Assembly: GCA_947589555.1 (NCBI GenBank)
Contig: CANQAZ010000005.1
Location: 1 to 45,389, forward strand
Direction of reading: 5' to 3'
Origin: an uncultured Clostridia bacterium
Lineage (GTDB): Bacteria; Bacillota; Clostridia; Christensenellales; Borkfalkiaceae
DNA: 45,389 nucleotides
Below, one piece after another: positions 24,351 through 32,472 of this stretch. The position numbers were made by a program, and so were the translations under genes. Positions within the stretch are counted from its first letter, which is position 1. Each line of letters opens with the position of its first letter. Below the pieces are notes generated by a model that did not search any database, was not told the DNA's origin, and saw nothing but the letters and a program-made list of their open reading frames with translations.

Positions 24351-26318
24351 ATGGCAAAAAAGTACTATATCACCACGCCCATTTATTATCCCAGCGGCAA
24401 TTGGCACATCGGCCATTGCTACACCACGGTCATCTGCGACGCCCTCGCCCGCTTCCATACCCTTATGGGGGAGGACGTCTTTTTCCTCACGGGCACCGAC
24501 GAGCACGGCCAGAAGGTGGAAAAGGAGGCCGCCAAGCGCGGCATCACTCCCCGCGAATTTATCGATCCCCTCGTTGCCGAGTTGAAGGATATGTGGCGCC
24601 TTCTCGACGTCAGATACGACCGCTTTATCCGCACCACGGACGGCGACCACGTAAAGGGGGTGCAACGCGTTTATCAAAAACTCTATGAGAGCGGCGATAT
24701 CTACAAATCGGTCTATACGGGATATTACTGCACGCCGTGCGAATCGTTCTGGACGGAGAGCCAACTCGCGGGCGGCAAGTGTCCCGACTGCGGCAGGGAG
24801 GTCACCCTGCAAAAGGAGGAAAGTTATTTCTTCCGCCTCTCCAAGTACGCGCCCCGCATCCTCAAACTCTATGAGGAAAACCCTTCCTTCCTGCAACCGA
24901 AGTCCCGCATGAACGAGATGGTGAACAACTTCCTCAAAGCGGGGCTCACCGATTTTTCGGTCTCCCGTACGACGGTGAAGTGGGGGGTGCCCCTGCCGTT
25001 CGACGAAAAACACACGGCGTACGTGTGGATCGACGCCCTGCTCAACTATCTGACCGCGCTCGGATACGGCACGGCGGACGAGAGCCTCTTCGAAAGATAT
25101 TGGCCCGCCGATCTGCACCTCGTGGGCAAGGAGATCGTGCGCTTCCACGCCATCATCTTGCCCGCTCTTATGATGGCGCTGGGGCTCCCTCTGCCCAAGC
25201 AGATCTACGGGCACGGGTGGCTCCTCATCGGGGGCGAAAAACTTTCCAAGAGCAAGGAAAACGCCCGCCCCGAACTCACCGACCCCTACGAACTCGTCAA
25301 GCGGTACGGCGCCGATGCGGTGCGCTACTATCTTTTGCGCGAGATCCCCTTCGGAAGCGACGGGGAATATACGACGGAGCGCTTTTTACTGCGCGTGAAT
25401 GCCGATCTCGCCAACGACCTCGGCAATCTCGTCTCCCGCACGACGGCGATGATCGTGCAGAATTTCGGCGGAAAATTGCCCGCCCGCGGCCCCCTCGAAG
25501 GCACGGACGGCGAACTGATCGCAATGGCGGAGGGCGCCTTTGAAAGGGTCAAAGAGGCGATGGAGGGGCTCAACGCGCCCGAAGCCCTCGACGCCGTATT
25601 CGCCGTCGTCGGCCGCGCGAACAAATACATCGACGAGACGACGCCGTGGATCCTCGCCAAAGACGAGACAAAGCGGGCGCGGCTCGGGGCGGTGCTCTAC
25701 AACCTCGCCGAGGTCTGCCGGATGTGCGCCGTCCTGTTGAAGCCCTTCCTTACCAAAGCGCCCGCCCTCATTTTGAAGAGTTTTTCGTGCGGCGAAGACA
25801 TGGGCTTCAATGCGCTCCCGTTCGGTCTGCTCCGGGAGGGGACGGAGGTCGTCAAACTGCCGCCCATCTTCCCTCGTTTAGGCGTCAAAAAGGAACTCGC
25901 CGAGGTGGAAAAACTTGTCTCGGCGCAGAAAAAACAGCAAAACGCTATCAAAAAAGAGGAGAAAAACATGGCCGAAGGCGCGGAAAAGAAGCCCGAGATC
26001 TCCATTGACGATTTCGGGAAGGTGGAACTCAAAATCGGCGAAGTCATCGCCTGCGAACGGGTCGTAAAGAGCGAAAAATTGTTGCATGAAACGGTCAAGA
26101 TCGGGGAAGAAGTGCGCTCCGTCGTTTCGGGCATCGCCAAATTTTACACGCCCGAGGAGATGGTGGGCAAAAAGGTCGTCGTCGTCACCAATTTGAAGCC
26201 CGTCAAACTCTGCGGGGTGCTTTCCGAGGGCATGATCCTCTGCGCCGACGACGGCAAGGGCGGCCTCGCGCTCGTCTCCCCCGAAAAGGCCGTGGAGAGC
26301 GGGGCGACCGTCAGATGA
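24351..26318 (+). CDS. metG: Methionyl-tRNA synthetase
   Basis: The 655-residue class I enzyme charges tRNA-Met. HIGH is intact (H19-IGH22 after YYPSGNW), and KLSKS at 297-301 is the KMSKS variant. A zinc-knuckle region with CTPCESFW...CPDCG lies at about 127-150. The C-terminal 110 residues (from about 545) form the Trbp111/EMAP-II tRNA-binding domain, joined by a lysine-rich linker. Length is normal for the domain-extended bacterial form. It overlaps tatD by four bases, as metS and yabD are adjacent in B. subtilis. Confidence 0.97.
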   Translation: MAKKYYITTPIYYPSGNWHIGHCYTTVICDALARFHTLMGEDVFFLTGTDEHGQKVEKEAAKRGITPREFIDPLVAELKDMWRLLDVRYDRFIRTTDGDHVKGVQRVYQKLYESGDIYKSVYTGYYCTPCESFWTESQLAGGKCPDCGREVTLQKEESYFFRLSKYAPRILKLYEENPSFLQPKSRMNEMVNNFLKAGLTDFSVSRTTVKWGVPLPFDEKHTAYVWIDALLNYLTALGYGTADESLFERYWPADLHLVGKEIVRFHAIILPALMMALGLPLPKQIYGHGWLLIGGEKLSKSKENARPELTDPYELVKRYGADAVRYYLLREIPFGSDGEYTTERFLLRVNADLANDLGNLVSRTTAMIVQNFGGKLPARGPLEGTDGELIAMAEGAFERVKEAMEGLNAPEALDAVFAVVGRANKYIDETTPWILAKDETKRARLGAVLYNLAEVCRMCAVLLKPFLTKAPALILKSFSCGEDMGFNALPFGLLREGTEVVKLPPIFPRLGVKKELAEVEKLVSAQKKQQNAIKKEEKNMAEGAEKKPEISIDDFGKVELKIGEVIACERVVKSEKLLHETVKIGEEVRSVVSGIAKFYTPEEMVGKKVVVVTNLKPVKLCGVLSEGMILCADDGKGGLALVSPEKAVESGATVR

Positions 26319-27067
26319 TCGACGTCCACGCCCATTTTGCGGAGGAAGGGTACGAATTTCCCGCCGAATGGGAGAAAATCAAGGAGGCGGGCGTGCGCAC
26401 CGTCATCCTCGCCGCGGACACGTTGGAGCACGCCGCGTGGCACGCAAAATTTTGCGAAGAGCACGAGGGCGCCTTCTTCACCGTGGGGGTGCATCCCGAA
26501 TTTGCGGAGAGGGAAATCGATTTCGCGCGGCTGAGCGCCCTCGCGGCACATCCAAAGTGCGTTGCGGTGGGGGAGATCGGGCTCGACTACCACTACGGCG
26601 CGGAGACAAAAGAGGCGCAGAAGAGAATGTTCGAGGCGCAACTGGACGTTGCGGAGGCGTTGGACCTGCCCGTGCAGATCCACTCGCGGGACGCCTGCGC
26701 CGATACTCTCGCCATCCTGCGGGAGCGCTCCGGCCGCATGAAGCGCGGGTTTTTGATGCACTGCTATTCGTACGGCGCGGAAAATCTCGAAGAATTTCTC
26801 AAACTGGGCGCCTGTTTTTCCTTCGGCGGCGTAGTGTGCTTCAAAAATGCGCGGCGCGTCGCGGAGGCCGTTGCGCTCTGCCCCGCAGACCGCATCCTTT
26901 CGGAGACGGACAGCCCCTATTTGAGCCCCTTCCGCGGGGAGAAAAACACCCCCGCGAACATTCCCGTCATCGTGGAAAAATTGGCGCAGATCAAGGGCGT
27001 CCCCCTCTGCGAGATGCTCGGAGCCATCCGCCGAAACGCCGCGCGGCTCTTCCCGAAACTGCTATGA
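26315..27067 (+). CDS. tatD: TatD-family metal-dependent deoxyribonuclease
   Basis: The 250-residue TIM-barrel hydrolase has the family metal ligands: DVHAH at the N-terminus (H5, H7), GEIGLDYHY, IHSRDA, MHCYS, and ETDSPYLSP near the C-terminus. TatD enzymes are 3'-5' DNA exonucleases implicated in DNA repair. The start ATG overlaps the metG stop (ATGA) and its own stop overlaps the next start, so metG, tatD and the radical SAM gene form a tightly coupled operon. Confidence 0.95.
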   Translation: MIDVHAHFAEEGYEFPAEWEKIKEAGVRTVILAADTLEHAAWHAKFCEEHEGAFFTVGVHPEFAEREIDFARLSALAAHPKCVAVGEIGLDYHYGAETKEAQKRMFEAQLDVAEALDLPVQIHSRDACADTLAILRERSGRMKRGFLMHCYSYGAENLEEFLKLGACFSFGGVVCFKNARRVAEAVALCPADRILSETDSPYLSPFRGEKNTPANIPVIVEKLAQIKGVPLCEMLGAIRRNAARLFPKLL

Positions 27068-27657
27068 AAGATACTTATACCTATCAGATCGGAAGCAATC
27101 TCTATGTCAATCTCACCAACCGTTGTTCAAACCGTTGCACCTTTTGCGTGCGCAACGGCAAGGAGCGCTACGAGGGCTATCCCCTTTGGCTGAAAGGAGG
27201 CGAGCCGACGGCGGAGGAGGTCAAACAGGAGATCGGCGATCCCACAAAATACGGCGAGATCGTGTTCTGCGGCTTCGGCGAACCCACCGAAAGACTGCAA
27301 ACGCTGCTCGATATCTGCGCTTACGTGCATGCGCGGGGCGGCAAGACCCGCCTCAACACCAACGGCCACGGGAGCCTTCTCGCGGGGCGGAACATTGCGC
27401 CCGAGTTGAAGGGCCATCTCGACGGCGTCAACGTCTCCCTCAACGCGCCCACCGAGGCGGAGTACGCCGCGCTCTGTCTGCCCCAAATCGCGGGCGCCTT
27501 TGCGGGCATGCTCGATTTTGCCCGCGCCTGTAAAAAAGCGGGCGTCAACGTGTGGTTTTCGGTGGTGGATTGCATCGGAGCGGAAAAGGTCGAAGAATGC
27601 CGAAAAGTTGCAAGCGGGGTGGGAATTCCGCTCCGTGTCCGCCCGATGATAACATAA
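27064..27657 (+). CDS. TatD-linked radical SAM protein
   Basis: A 197-residue radical SAM protein with the cluster motif CSNRCTFC near residue 20, followed by CGFGEPTERL (the GGE-like SAM-contacting region) and LNTNGHG. It corresponds to the short radical SAM family repeatedly found beside tatD in Clostridia; the reaction is unknown. No SPASM or other auxiliary-cluster domain is visible, and the C-terminus is short. The ATG overlaps the tatD stop (ATGA). A clear terminator follows. Placement between tatD and rsmA departs from B. subtilis, where rnmV is found. Confidence 0.85.
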   Translation: MKDTYTYQIGSNLYVNLTNRCSNRCTFCVRNGKERYEGYPLWLKGGEPTAEEVKQEIGDPTKYGEIVFCGFGEPTERLQTLLDICAYVHARGGKTRLNTNGHGSLLAGRNIAPELKGHLDGVNVSLNAPTEAEYAALCLPQIAGAFAGMLDFARACKKAGVNVWFSVVDCIGAEKVEECRKVASGVGIPLRVRPMIT

Positions 27658-27658
27658 A

Positions 27659-27682
27659 AGGAGCCATAAGGCTCCTCGTTTT
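27659..27682 (+). terminator. Terminator after the metG-tatD-radical SAM operon
   Basis: AGGAGCC (27659-27665) and GGCTCCT (27670-27676) form a 7-bp stem with an ATAA loop, followed by CGTTTTCC. Confidence 0.8.
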
Positions 27683-27751
27683 CCTCGGTAAGGAGGGTCG
27701 CTCCCTCGCTTGCAGTTTGTGCGGCGAGGGGCGCAATTTGTGAGGAAATTC

Positions 27752-28567
27752 ATGGAATTTCACTTCAAAAAAAAGTACGGGCAAAATTTTTTGGCCGATG
27801 AAAATTTGCTCGGCGCCATCGTCCGCGACGCGGGCGTGGACGAAACCGCGACGGTGTTGGAGATCGGTGCGGGGGCGGGGGCGCTCACGCGGGTCCTTGC
27901 GGAGCGCGCCGCGTGCGTCCTCTCCTACGAGATAGACAGGGAGTTGCGCCCCGTGTTGGAGCGCGCTCTTTCGGGGTGCCGCAACGTGGAAGTGCTCTTT
28001 TGCGACTTCATGCGGGAGGAGATGGGGGAGGTCGAGCGCGCGCTCAAAGGCCCGTACCGCGTAGTCGCCAACCTGCCCTATTACATCACGACGCCCGTTC
28101 TGATGCGCTTCTGTGAGGAGGCGCAAAATTGCCTCGGGCTCACCGTGATGGTGCAGGAGGAGGTCGCAAGGCGGCTGTGTGCCCGCGAAAATACCCCCGA
28201 TTACGGCGCGATCACCGCGGCGCTCGCCCTCAAAGGCAGGGCGCGCATCACAAGGCGGGTGCCGCGCACGATGTTTACCCCCCGCCCCAATGTGGATTCG
28301 GCGGTGGTGACGGTGGAATTTGACGGCGGCCTTGCCGTAAAGAGCGCAAGCGCTTACCGGTTTGCGGTGAGAACGGCCTTTTCGAATCGGCGCAAGACGC
28401 TGGAAAACAATCTCATGAGCGCGGCGGGCCTGACCCGCGCGGAGGCCAAAGAAATTTTGGCACAGGCGGAAATTCCCGAGGGCGCGCGGGGCGAGACCCT
28501 CTCCCCTGCGACCTTCGCGCGGTTTTCCGATTTGTTATTCGATCGGGGGATCGGGAAGGGGAACTGA
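27752..28567 (+). CDS. rsmA: 16S rRNA (adenine-1518/1519-N6)-dimethyltransferase
   Basis: The 271-residue KsgA protein dimethylates A1518 and A1519 during small-subunit maturation. YGQNFL near the N-terminus, EIGAGAGALT (SAM site) and NLPYYI (catalytic N-L-P-Y) are all intact, and the C-terminal helical domain is present. The start at 27752 follows TGAGG; an upstream in-frame GTG at 27740 is less likely. The 94-base gap before it holds the preceding terminator and a CCCTCGC/GCGAGGG stem (about 27702-27738). Confidence 0.96.
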   Translation: MEFHFKKKYGQNFLADENLLGAIVRDAGVDETATVLEIGAGAGALTRVLAERAACVLSYEIDRELRPVLERALSGCRNVEVLFCDFMREEMGEVERALKGPYRVVANLPYYITTPVLMRFCEEAQNCLGLTVMVQEEVARRLCARENTPDYGAITAALALKGRARITRRVPRTMFTPRPNVDSAVVTVEFDGGLAVKSASAYRFAVRTAFSNRRKTLENNLMSAAGLTRAEAKEILAQAEIPEGARGETLSPATFARFSDLLFDRGIGKGN

Positions 28568-28583
28568 AATTTTTTCCGAAGCA

Positions 28584-28626
28584 GAACAGCGGGCGCGCGG
28601 CAAAGCCGCGCGCCCATTCCCTGTTC
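28584..28626. terminator. Bidirectional terminator between rsmA and the PHP gene
   Basis: GGGCGCGCGGC (28591-28601) and GCCGCGCGCCC (28605-28615) pair perfectly over 11 bp with an AAA loop, and GAACAG/CTGTTC outside extends the stem. AT-rich sequence flanks both sides, fitting a terminator shared by two convergent genes. Confidence 0.85.
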
Positions 28627-28646
28627 AAAAATCATTTTTCCGTCCG

Positions 28647-29474
28647 TCAAAGCGCGATGGGGATGCGCGCCCCGCAGAAAGGGACGACGATGTGCGTAAA
28701 CCCGATCTTTTTGAGGGCTTCCGCCACCTTATCCCGCCCGTAGAGGATGCGCGTGGGCTCGTGTGCGTCGGAGGCGAAGGAAATTTTCCTGCCGCCCAAA
28801 GCATAATAGCGGGCAAGCACGTCGGTATCGGGCAAAAAGTCGCTCCCCGCACCGCGCGAAGAGGTATTCACTTCCAAAATTTTGCGTTTTGCGATCACGG
28901 TGCGGAGGATATCGTCGTAGAGAGCGGGAAAATCGGCATAGCGGATCTTGCGGTCCGCGTAGGGCGCGTTGCGCGAAACATAGCCGAGGTGCCCCACAAT
29001 GTCGTAGGAATAGGGCGCGTCGAGGCTCTCGCGCACCGTCTCCAAATAGCGGCGGTAGGCGCGTTCCTTGCTCTTTCCCTCAAAATAGGAGGGGAACCAC
29101 GCGTCCGTGCCGTCCACCGTGTGCACGCTGTTCACCACAAAATCGGGCGCATAATCCCGTTCGATCCCGAGATAGGCGCGGATGCACTCGTCGGCGGGGT
29201 GATAGCCGAATTCCGCGCCTGCAAGCAAGGTAAACCCGTTGCCGTTCTGCGTCTTTTGAAGGCGGCGAATCTCGGAAAAATAGGCCGCCGCGTCCGTCGT
29301 GCCGGTGATGAGTTTTCCGTCGATCACGATGGTTTCGGCAAGGTATTCAAAGTCGAAATGTTCGGATACGCCTAAGTAGCCGAGCCCGAGCGCTTTTGCG
29401 CGCGCGACCATCTCGGCGAGGGGAGCCTTGCCGTCGGCGGAGAAATCGGAATGGGTGTGAACGTCCGTCAGCAT
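28647..29474 (-). CDS. PHP-domain histidinol-phosphatase family protein
   Basis: The 275-residue protein has the PHP motifs DVHTHSDFS (H6, H8), SEHFD, the NSVHTVDG region, and a C-terminal SDAHEP. This matches HisK-type histidinol-phosphatases, which remove phosphate in histidine synthesis. Members of the family can also be general phosphoesterases, and no other his gene is nearby, so the exact substrate is uncertain. The chosen start (29474) begins MLTDVHTH; upstream codons are not conserved-looking. TATAAT ends six bases before the ATG, so the mRNA may be leaderless. Confidence 0.82.
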   Translation of the reverse strand: MLTDVHTHSDFSADGKAPLAEMVARAKALGLGYLGVSEHFDFEYLAETIVIDGKLITGTTDAAAYFSEIRRLQKTQNGNGFTLLAGAEFGYHPADECIRAYLGIERDYAPDFVVNSVHTVDGTDAWFPSYFEGKSKERAYRRYLETVRESLDAPYSYDIVGHLGYVSRNAPYADRKIRYADFPALYDDILRTVIAKRKILEVNTSSRGAGSDFLPDTDVLARYYALGGRKISFASDAHEPTRILYGRDKVAEALKKIGFTHIVVPFCGARIPIAL

Positions 29475-29480
29475 GCCCTC

Positions 29481-29509
29481 ATTATAGCACACGGCGCAAA
29501 AAGCCGCAA
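29481..29509 (-). promoter_or_regulatory. Promoter placing the start site at the PHP gene ATG
   Basis: On the minus strand TTGCGG (29509-29504), 17 bases, TATAAT (29486-29481), then six bases to ATG. The intervening GAGGGC is too near the ATG to act as a ribosome site. Confidence 0.6.
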
Positions 29510-29560
29510 GCATTTCACGCCCGTCCGCTCCTTCCGTCAAAATTCCGCGCCGCTAACGGG

Positions 29561-30448
29561 TCACAAAACGCGGCGGGCTTCCAAAAAGTAATTCCGGCGT
29601 GCCGCGGAAATTTGTTCGGCTTTGGCAAAGTCTGAGGCGGTGTGCAGAATGTAATTTTCGCCGAGGTAGAGCGCTACGTGTCCCACGCGCTCGATGCCCG
29701 TTTTGTCGTAGCGGGCGGCATTGGTAAAAAACAGAAGGTCGCCCCGCCGCAGATCTTCCCTCTCCACGTGCACGCCCTGTTTCACCTGCGTGCGGGTGGT
29801 AACGTCCAATAAAACGCCCGCGCCGCGGTAAAAAATGTACTGCATGAGGGAGGAGCAATCAAACGCTTCCTCGGTAAAACCGCCCAAACGCTGTCCGTTT
29901 CCGTCGTGAAAGCGGGTTGCGCCGTACACGTAAGGGACGCCGAGGAGCCTCATCCCCTCCGCAATGACTCTCTCCGTCCGTTCGTCGCCCCATTCGAGGG
30001 CGTTCACGGCGGTATAGGTCTCGCTCGCGCTCACGTAGGCCGTTTGGCCGCGGTAAAAGGTGCGGTACCACCCGTTCTCCGCGCCTGAGAGGGCCAAAAG
30101 GGCGCCTTTATCTGCCTGTCCCAGCGCAGGAAACGCCGTTCCCGCGCCCTTTCGCACGTTGAGCCCCGAAACAAGGGTCAAAACGTACCGCTCTTTCTCC
30201 TCCGCCGCGGGGGAGAAGTCGGGCGGTACGCTCTCCCCCTCCTCCATCCAAACCGGGGGAATGGGGTCTGGAATTTGAGGAACGGGGTCGGAAATTTGAG
30301 GCGTCGCTTCTAAAATTTCGTCCACGGGAGCAGTCAAAGCGGGCGCCTCCGTCCGTCCCTTTACTCCGCCTCCGCACGTTGCAACTAGGGGCGCGGCGGG
30401 AAGCGAGACCAAGACGGCCGCAAGTCCGATCACGGCAAATTTTTTCAT
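29561..30448 (-). CDS. Secreted SH3b-NlpC/P60 cell-wall endopeptidase
   Basis: The 295-residue exported protein has an N-terminal signal sequence (lysines then AVIGLAAVLVSLPAAPLVATC). The cleavage site resembles a lipobox but has Thr before Cys, so lipidation is uncertain. A Pro/Asp-rich linker (about 40-80) with ISDPVP and IPDPIP repeats leads to an SH3b domain (about 88-148) and an NlpC/P60 domain with Cys198 (FDCSS), His257 (GHVALYL) and His269. Such enzymes cut gamma-D-Glu-diamino-acid bonds in peptidoglycan. The ATG at 30448 has AAAGGAGG upstream. Confidence 0.92.
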   Translation of the reverse strand: MKKFAVIGLAAVLVSLPAAPLVATCGGGVKGRTEAPALTAPVDEILEATPQISDPVPQIPDPIPPVWMEEGESVPPDFSPAAEEKERYVLTLVSGLNVRKGAGTAFPALGQADKGALLALSGAENGWYRTFYRGQTAYVSASETYTAVNALEWGDERTERVIAEGMRLLGVPYVYGATRFHDGNGQRLGGFTEEAFDCSSLMQYIFYRGAGVLLDVTTRTQVKQGVHVEREDLRRGDLLFFTNAARYDKTGIERVGHVALYLGENYILHTASDFAKAEQISAARRNYFLEARRVL

Positions 30449-30477
30449 GGTTTTTTCCTCCTTTGCGGTCTCATGAA

Positions 30478-30506
30478 AGTATAACACGGCCCCAAACGGC
30501 GCGCAA
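30478..30506 (-). promoter_or_regulatory. Promoter of the NlpC/P60 gene
   Basis: On the minus strand TTGCGC (30506-30501), a 17-base spacer and TATACT (30483-30478). Confidence 0.65.
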
Positions 30507-30551
30507 GAGGAGGGTTTTTGGCAAAAGCGGCAAAGATTTCCGCCTTCGGGG

Positions 30552-30579
30552 TTGATTTTTCCGTCGGATTTGGTATAAT
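30552..30579 (+). promoter_or_regulatory. Promoter of the alpha/beta hydrolase gene
   Basis: TTGATT (30552-30557), a 16-base spacer and TATAAT (30574-30579) with an extended TGG upstream. It diverges from the NlpC/P60 promoter; GGAGGT follows before the ATG. Confidence 0.8.
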
Positions 30580-30595
30580 AACGGTGGAGGTCGGT

Positions 30596-31477
30596 ATGGA
30601 ACTTACAAGTTTTGACGGAAAGAAAATTTTTGTCTACGAATGGTTGGAGGCCGAAAGCCCCAAAGGAGTCGTTCAGATCGTGCACGGCATGACCGAGCAC
30701 GCGGCAAGATACACAGCGTTTGCGCGTTTTTTGAACGAGTACGGCTTCCTCGTCGTGGCCGACGATCACCGCGGGCACGGCAAAACGGACCCCGCAACGC
30801 TCGGCTACGCGGCGGGCGACATGTTCGCCGACACGGTGCGCGACGAGGCCGAAATCGCCGCATTTTACCGCAAAAAGTACCCCGCGCTCAAATATTTTGT
30901 CTTCGGTTTTTCGTACGGCTCCTTCCTCACGCAGAGTTTCATCTCCAAATACGGCGGCCTCATCGATGGCGCGGTCATCGCGGGGAGCAACCACAAAAAG
31001 GACTTCGAGGTCTACCTCGGCGCCGTCGTTTCCAGCCTCAAAGGGGAGAAAAAGCCCGCAAAACTCATCGAAAAGTTGTCCTTCGGGGCCTATTCCAAGC
31101 AGTTTGAGGACGGGCAGTGGCTCTCGGCCGACGGCGACAACAACGCCGCCTACGAGGCCGATCCCCTCTGCGGTTTCACCTGCTCCAACCGCTTCTACCG
31201 CGACTTTTTCAAGGGTCTCAAATCGCTGTACACCAAAAAGTACATCGTGGGGCTGAAAAAAGACCTGCCCCTCCTGCTCGCCTCGGGCGAAAAGGACCCC
31301 GTGGGCGAAATGGGCAAGGGGGTCAGGCGGCTGTACCGGTTCTATACCGAGAAAGCGGGCATGACGAACGTCCGGCTCGTCCTCTTTGCAAATTCCCGCC
31401 ACGAATTTCTCAACGAAAAGACGGACCGCGCCGAAAAGTGGCAAACGGTGTTGGATTTCTTCGAAAAAAACGTGTAG
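30596..31477 (+). CDS. Alpha/beta hydrolase (serine aminopeptidase S33 / monoacylglycerol lipase-like)
   Basis: The 293-residue enzyme starts at 30596 after GGAGGT. It has the S33/lysophospholipase signature: VQIVHGMTEHAARY (oxyanion region), ADDHRGHG, nucleophile S106 in GFSYGS, then D234 (GEKDPVG) and H269 (SRHEFLNE) to complete the triad. Family members hydrolyse monoacylglycerols or lysophospholipids. No signal peptide is present, so it is cytoplasmic. It is a single-gene unit between a divergent and a convergent gene. Confidence 0.9.
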   Translation: MELTSFDGKKIFVYEWLEAESPKGVVQIVHGMTEHAARYTAFARFLNEYGFLVVADDHRGHGKTDPATLGYAAGDMFADTVRDEAEIAAFYRKKYPALKYFVFGFSYGSFLTQSFISKYGGLIDGAVIAGSNHKKDFEVYLGAVVSSLKGEKKPAKLIEKLSFGAYSKQFEDGQWLSADGDNNAAYEADPLCGFTCSNRFYRDFFKGLKSLYTKKYIVGLKKDLPLLLASGEKDPVGEMGKGVRRLYRFYTEKAGMTNVRLVLFANSRHEFLNEKTDRAEKWQTVLDFFEKNV

Positions 31478-31486
31478 AGGCGCCCC

Positions 31487-31545
31487 AAAATCGCTTCTAA
31501 ACGCCCTCAAAACGGCCCCAAATTGCTCCCAAAATCGCAAAAAAA
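31487..31545 (+). other. Short phased A-tract array between convergent genes
   Basis: A-runs have centres near 31488, 31500, 31510, 31521, 31532 and 31542, a mean spacing of about 10.7 bp. The last run doubles as the T-run of the minus-strand terminator. Confidence 0.55.
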
Positions 31546-31572
31546 GCCGCCCGCGCATTCGGCGCGGGCGGC
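31539..31572 (-). terminator. Terminator of the purine permease-phosphatase-ASCH operon
   Basis: GCCGCCCGCGC (31546-31556) pairs with GCGCGGGCGGC (31562-31572) over 11 bp with a five-base loop. On the minus strand it is followed by seven T (31545-31539). Confidence 0.88.
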
Positions 31573-31585
31573 ATTCGTATGCCCG

Positions 31586-31927
31586 TTAAGCAAGGGAGAT
31601 GCGGATGGCGACAACGCCGTTTGCCTCGATCTCCCCGGGGGAATAGTACGCCTCCATGTCCGCGGGGGAGGCCGCGGAAAGGGTCTCTTCCGTGTAACCG
31701 CATTCGAGGAGGGGGAGCGCGGCGTACAGCGCGTCAAAATCGGCAAAAACGGCGAGCCCGCGCACGAAAACGCACAGCGTTTCGCCGTTTTCCGTATTTG
31801 TGAACACAATTTCGTCGCCCACGGCCAGGCGGCGCCGCTTTTCGTCGTACAGGCGCAGTTCGTATTTTTTCTTGCCCGCTTTTATCATCGCAAAGGGGGC
31901 GGGAGCAAGCCGCATGGCGTGCTTCAT
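31586..31927 (-). CDS. ASCH-domain (PUA-like) protein
   Basis: The 113-residue protein begins with the ASCH pattern: PFAMIKAGKKKYELRLYDEKRRRL, then VGDEIVFTN and a C-terminal VVAIRI. ASCH domains have a PUA-like beta-barrel fold and bind RNA or modified nucleotides; some hydrolyse N4-acetylcytidine. The catalytic status here is not clear. The start overlaps the stop of the histidine phosphatase gene (ATGA), so the pair is co-translated. Location behind a purine permease hints at a nucleoside-related role, which is only inference. Confidence 0.82.
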   Translation of the reverse strand: MKHAMRLAPAPFAMIKAGKKKYELRLYDEKRRRLAVGDEIVFTNTENGETLCVFVRGLAVFADFDALYAALPLLECGYTEETLSAASPADMEAYYSPGEIEANGVVAIRISLA

Positions 31928-32451
31928 ATCTCGTACTCCTCCACCCCGCCGTTGGGCTGGGAGTAGGCGTAAAACTCCTCGTCCGCCATCTCACAAAAGT
32001 AAGAACGGATGACCCTGCACGCGCTCCCGTGGGAGACGAGCAAAACGGTCTTTTCCGCAAAACGCTGTCGGATTTCGTCGAGAAAGGGGTAGATGCGCGC
32101 GGCCACGTCGAGGTAGGATTCGCCGCCGGGGTACCTCAACGCAAAGTTATGGCGGTACTTCCACCCGTCGGGGCGGGAGCAATCGGTGCCCTCAAATTCG
32201 CCGAAGTCCCTCTCCCGCAGTCTCCCGTCGTAAAGAATGGGAACGCGCCCGCCCGCGATGGCCTCCGCCGTCTGTTTGGCGCGCAGAAGGGGGGAGGAGA
32301 GAATGGCGTCGGGCGCAAGAACCGTTGCAAGCGCGGCAAGCCCTTTCGCCTCCTCTTCCCCGCGCGGGGAAAGGGGCAGGTCGGTATTCCCGCAAAAAAT
32401 TTTCTGTTCACTGCGCACCGTACTGCAATGGCGCACGACGTAAATTTTCAT
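31924..32451 (-). CDS. Histidine phosphatase family protein
   Basis: The 175-residue protein is of the phosphoglycerate-mutase-like superfamily. The catalytic motif reads VRHCST, with Cys replacing the usual Gly of RHG, and the second histidine is in LVSHGSACR. LSPRGEEEAKGLA and LRERDFGEFEG are typical of the small CobC/GpmB-like branch. It probably removes phosphate from a small metabolite. An in-frame GTG 12 bases upstream (32463) is an alternative start. It lies 21 bases after the permease gene on the same strand. Confidence 0.88.
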   Translation of the reverse strand: MKIYVVRHCSTVRSEQKIFCGNTDLPLSPRGEEEAKGLAALATVLAPDAILSSPLLRAKQTAEAIAGGRVPILYDGRLRERDFGEFEGTDCSRPDGWKYRHNFALRYPGGESYLDVAARIYPFLDEIRQRFAEKTVLLVSHGSACRVIRSYFCEMADEEFYAYSQPNGGVEEYEI

Positions 32452-32472
32452 CCGTTTTCGCACCCCGTTCCG

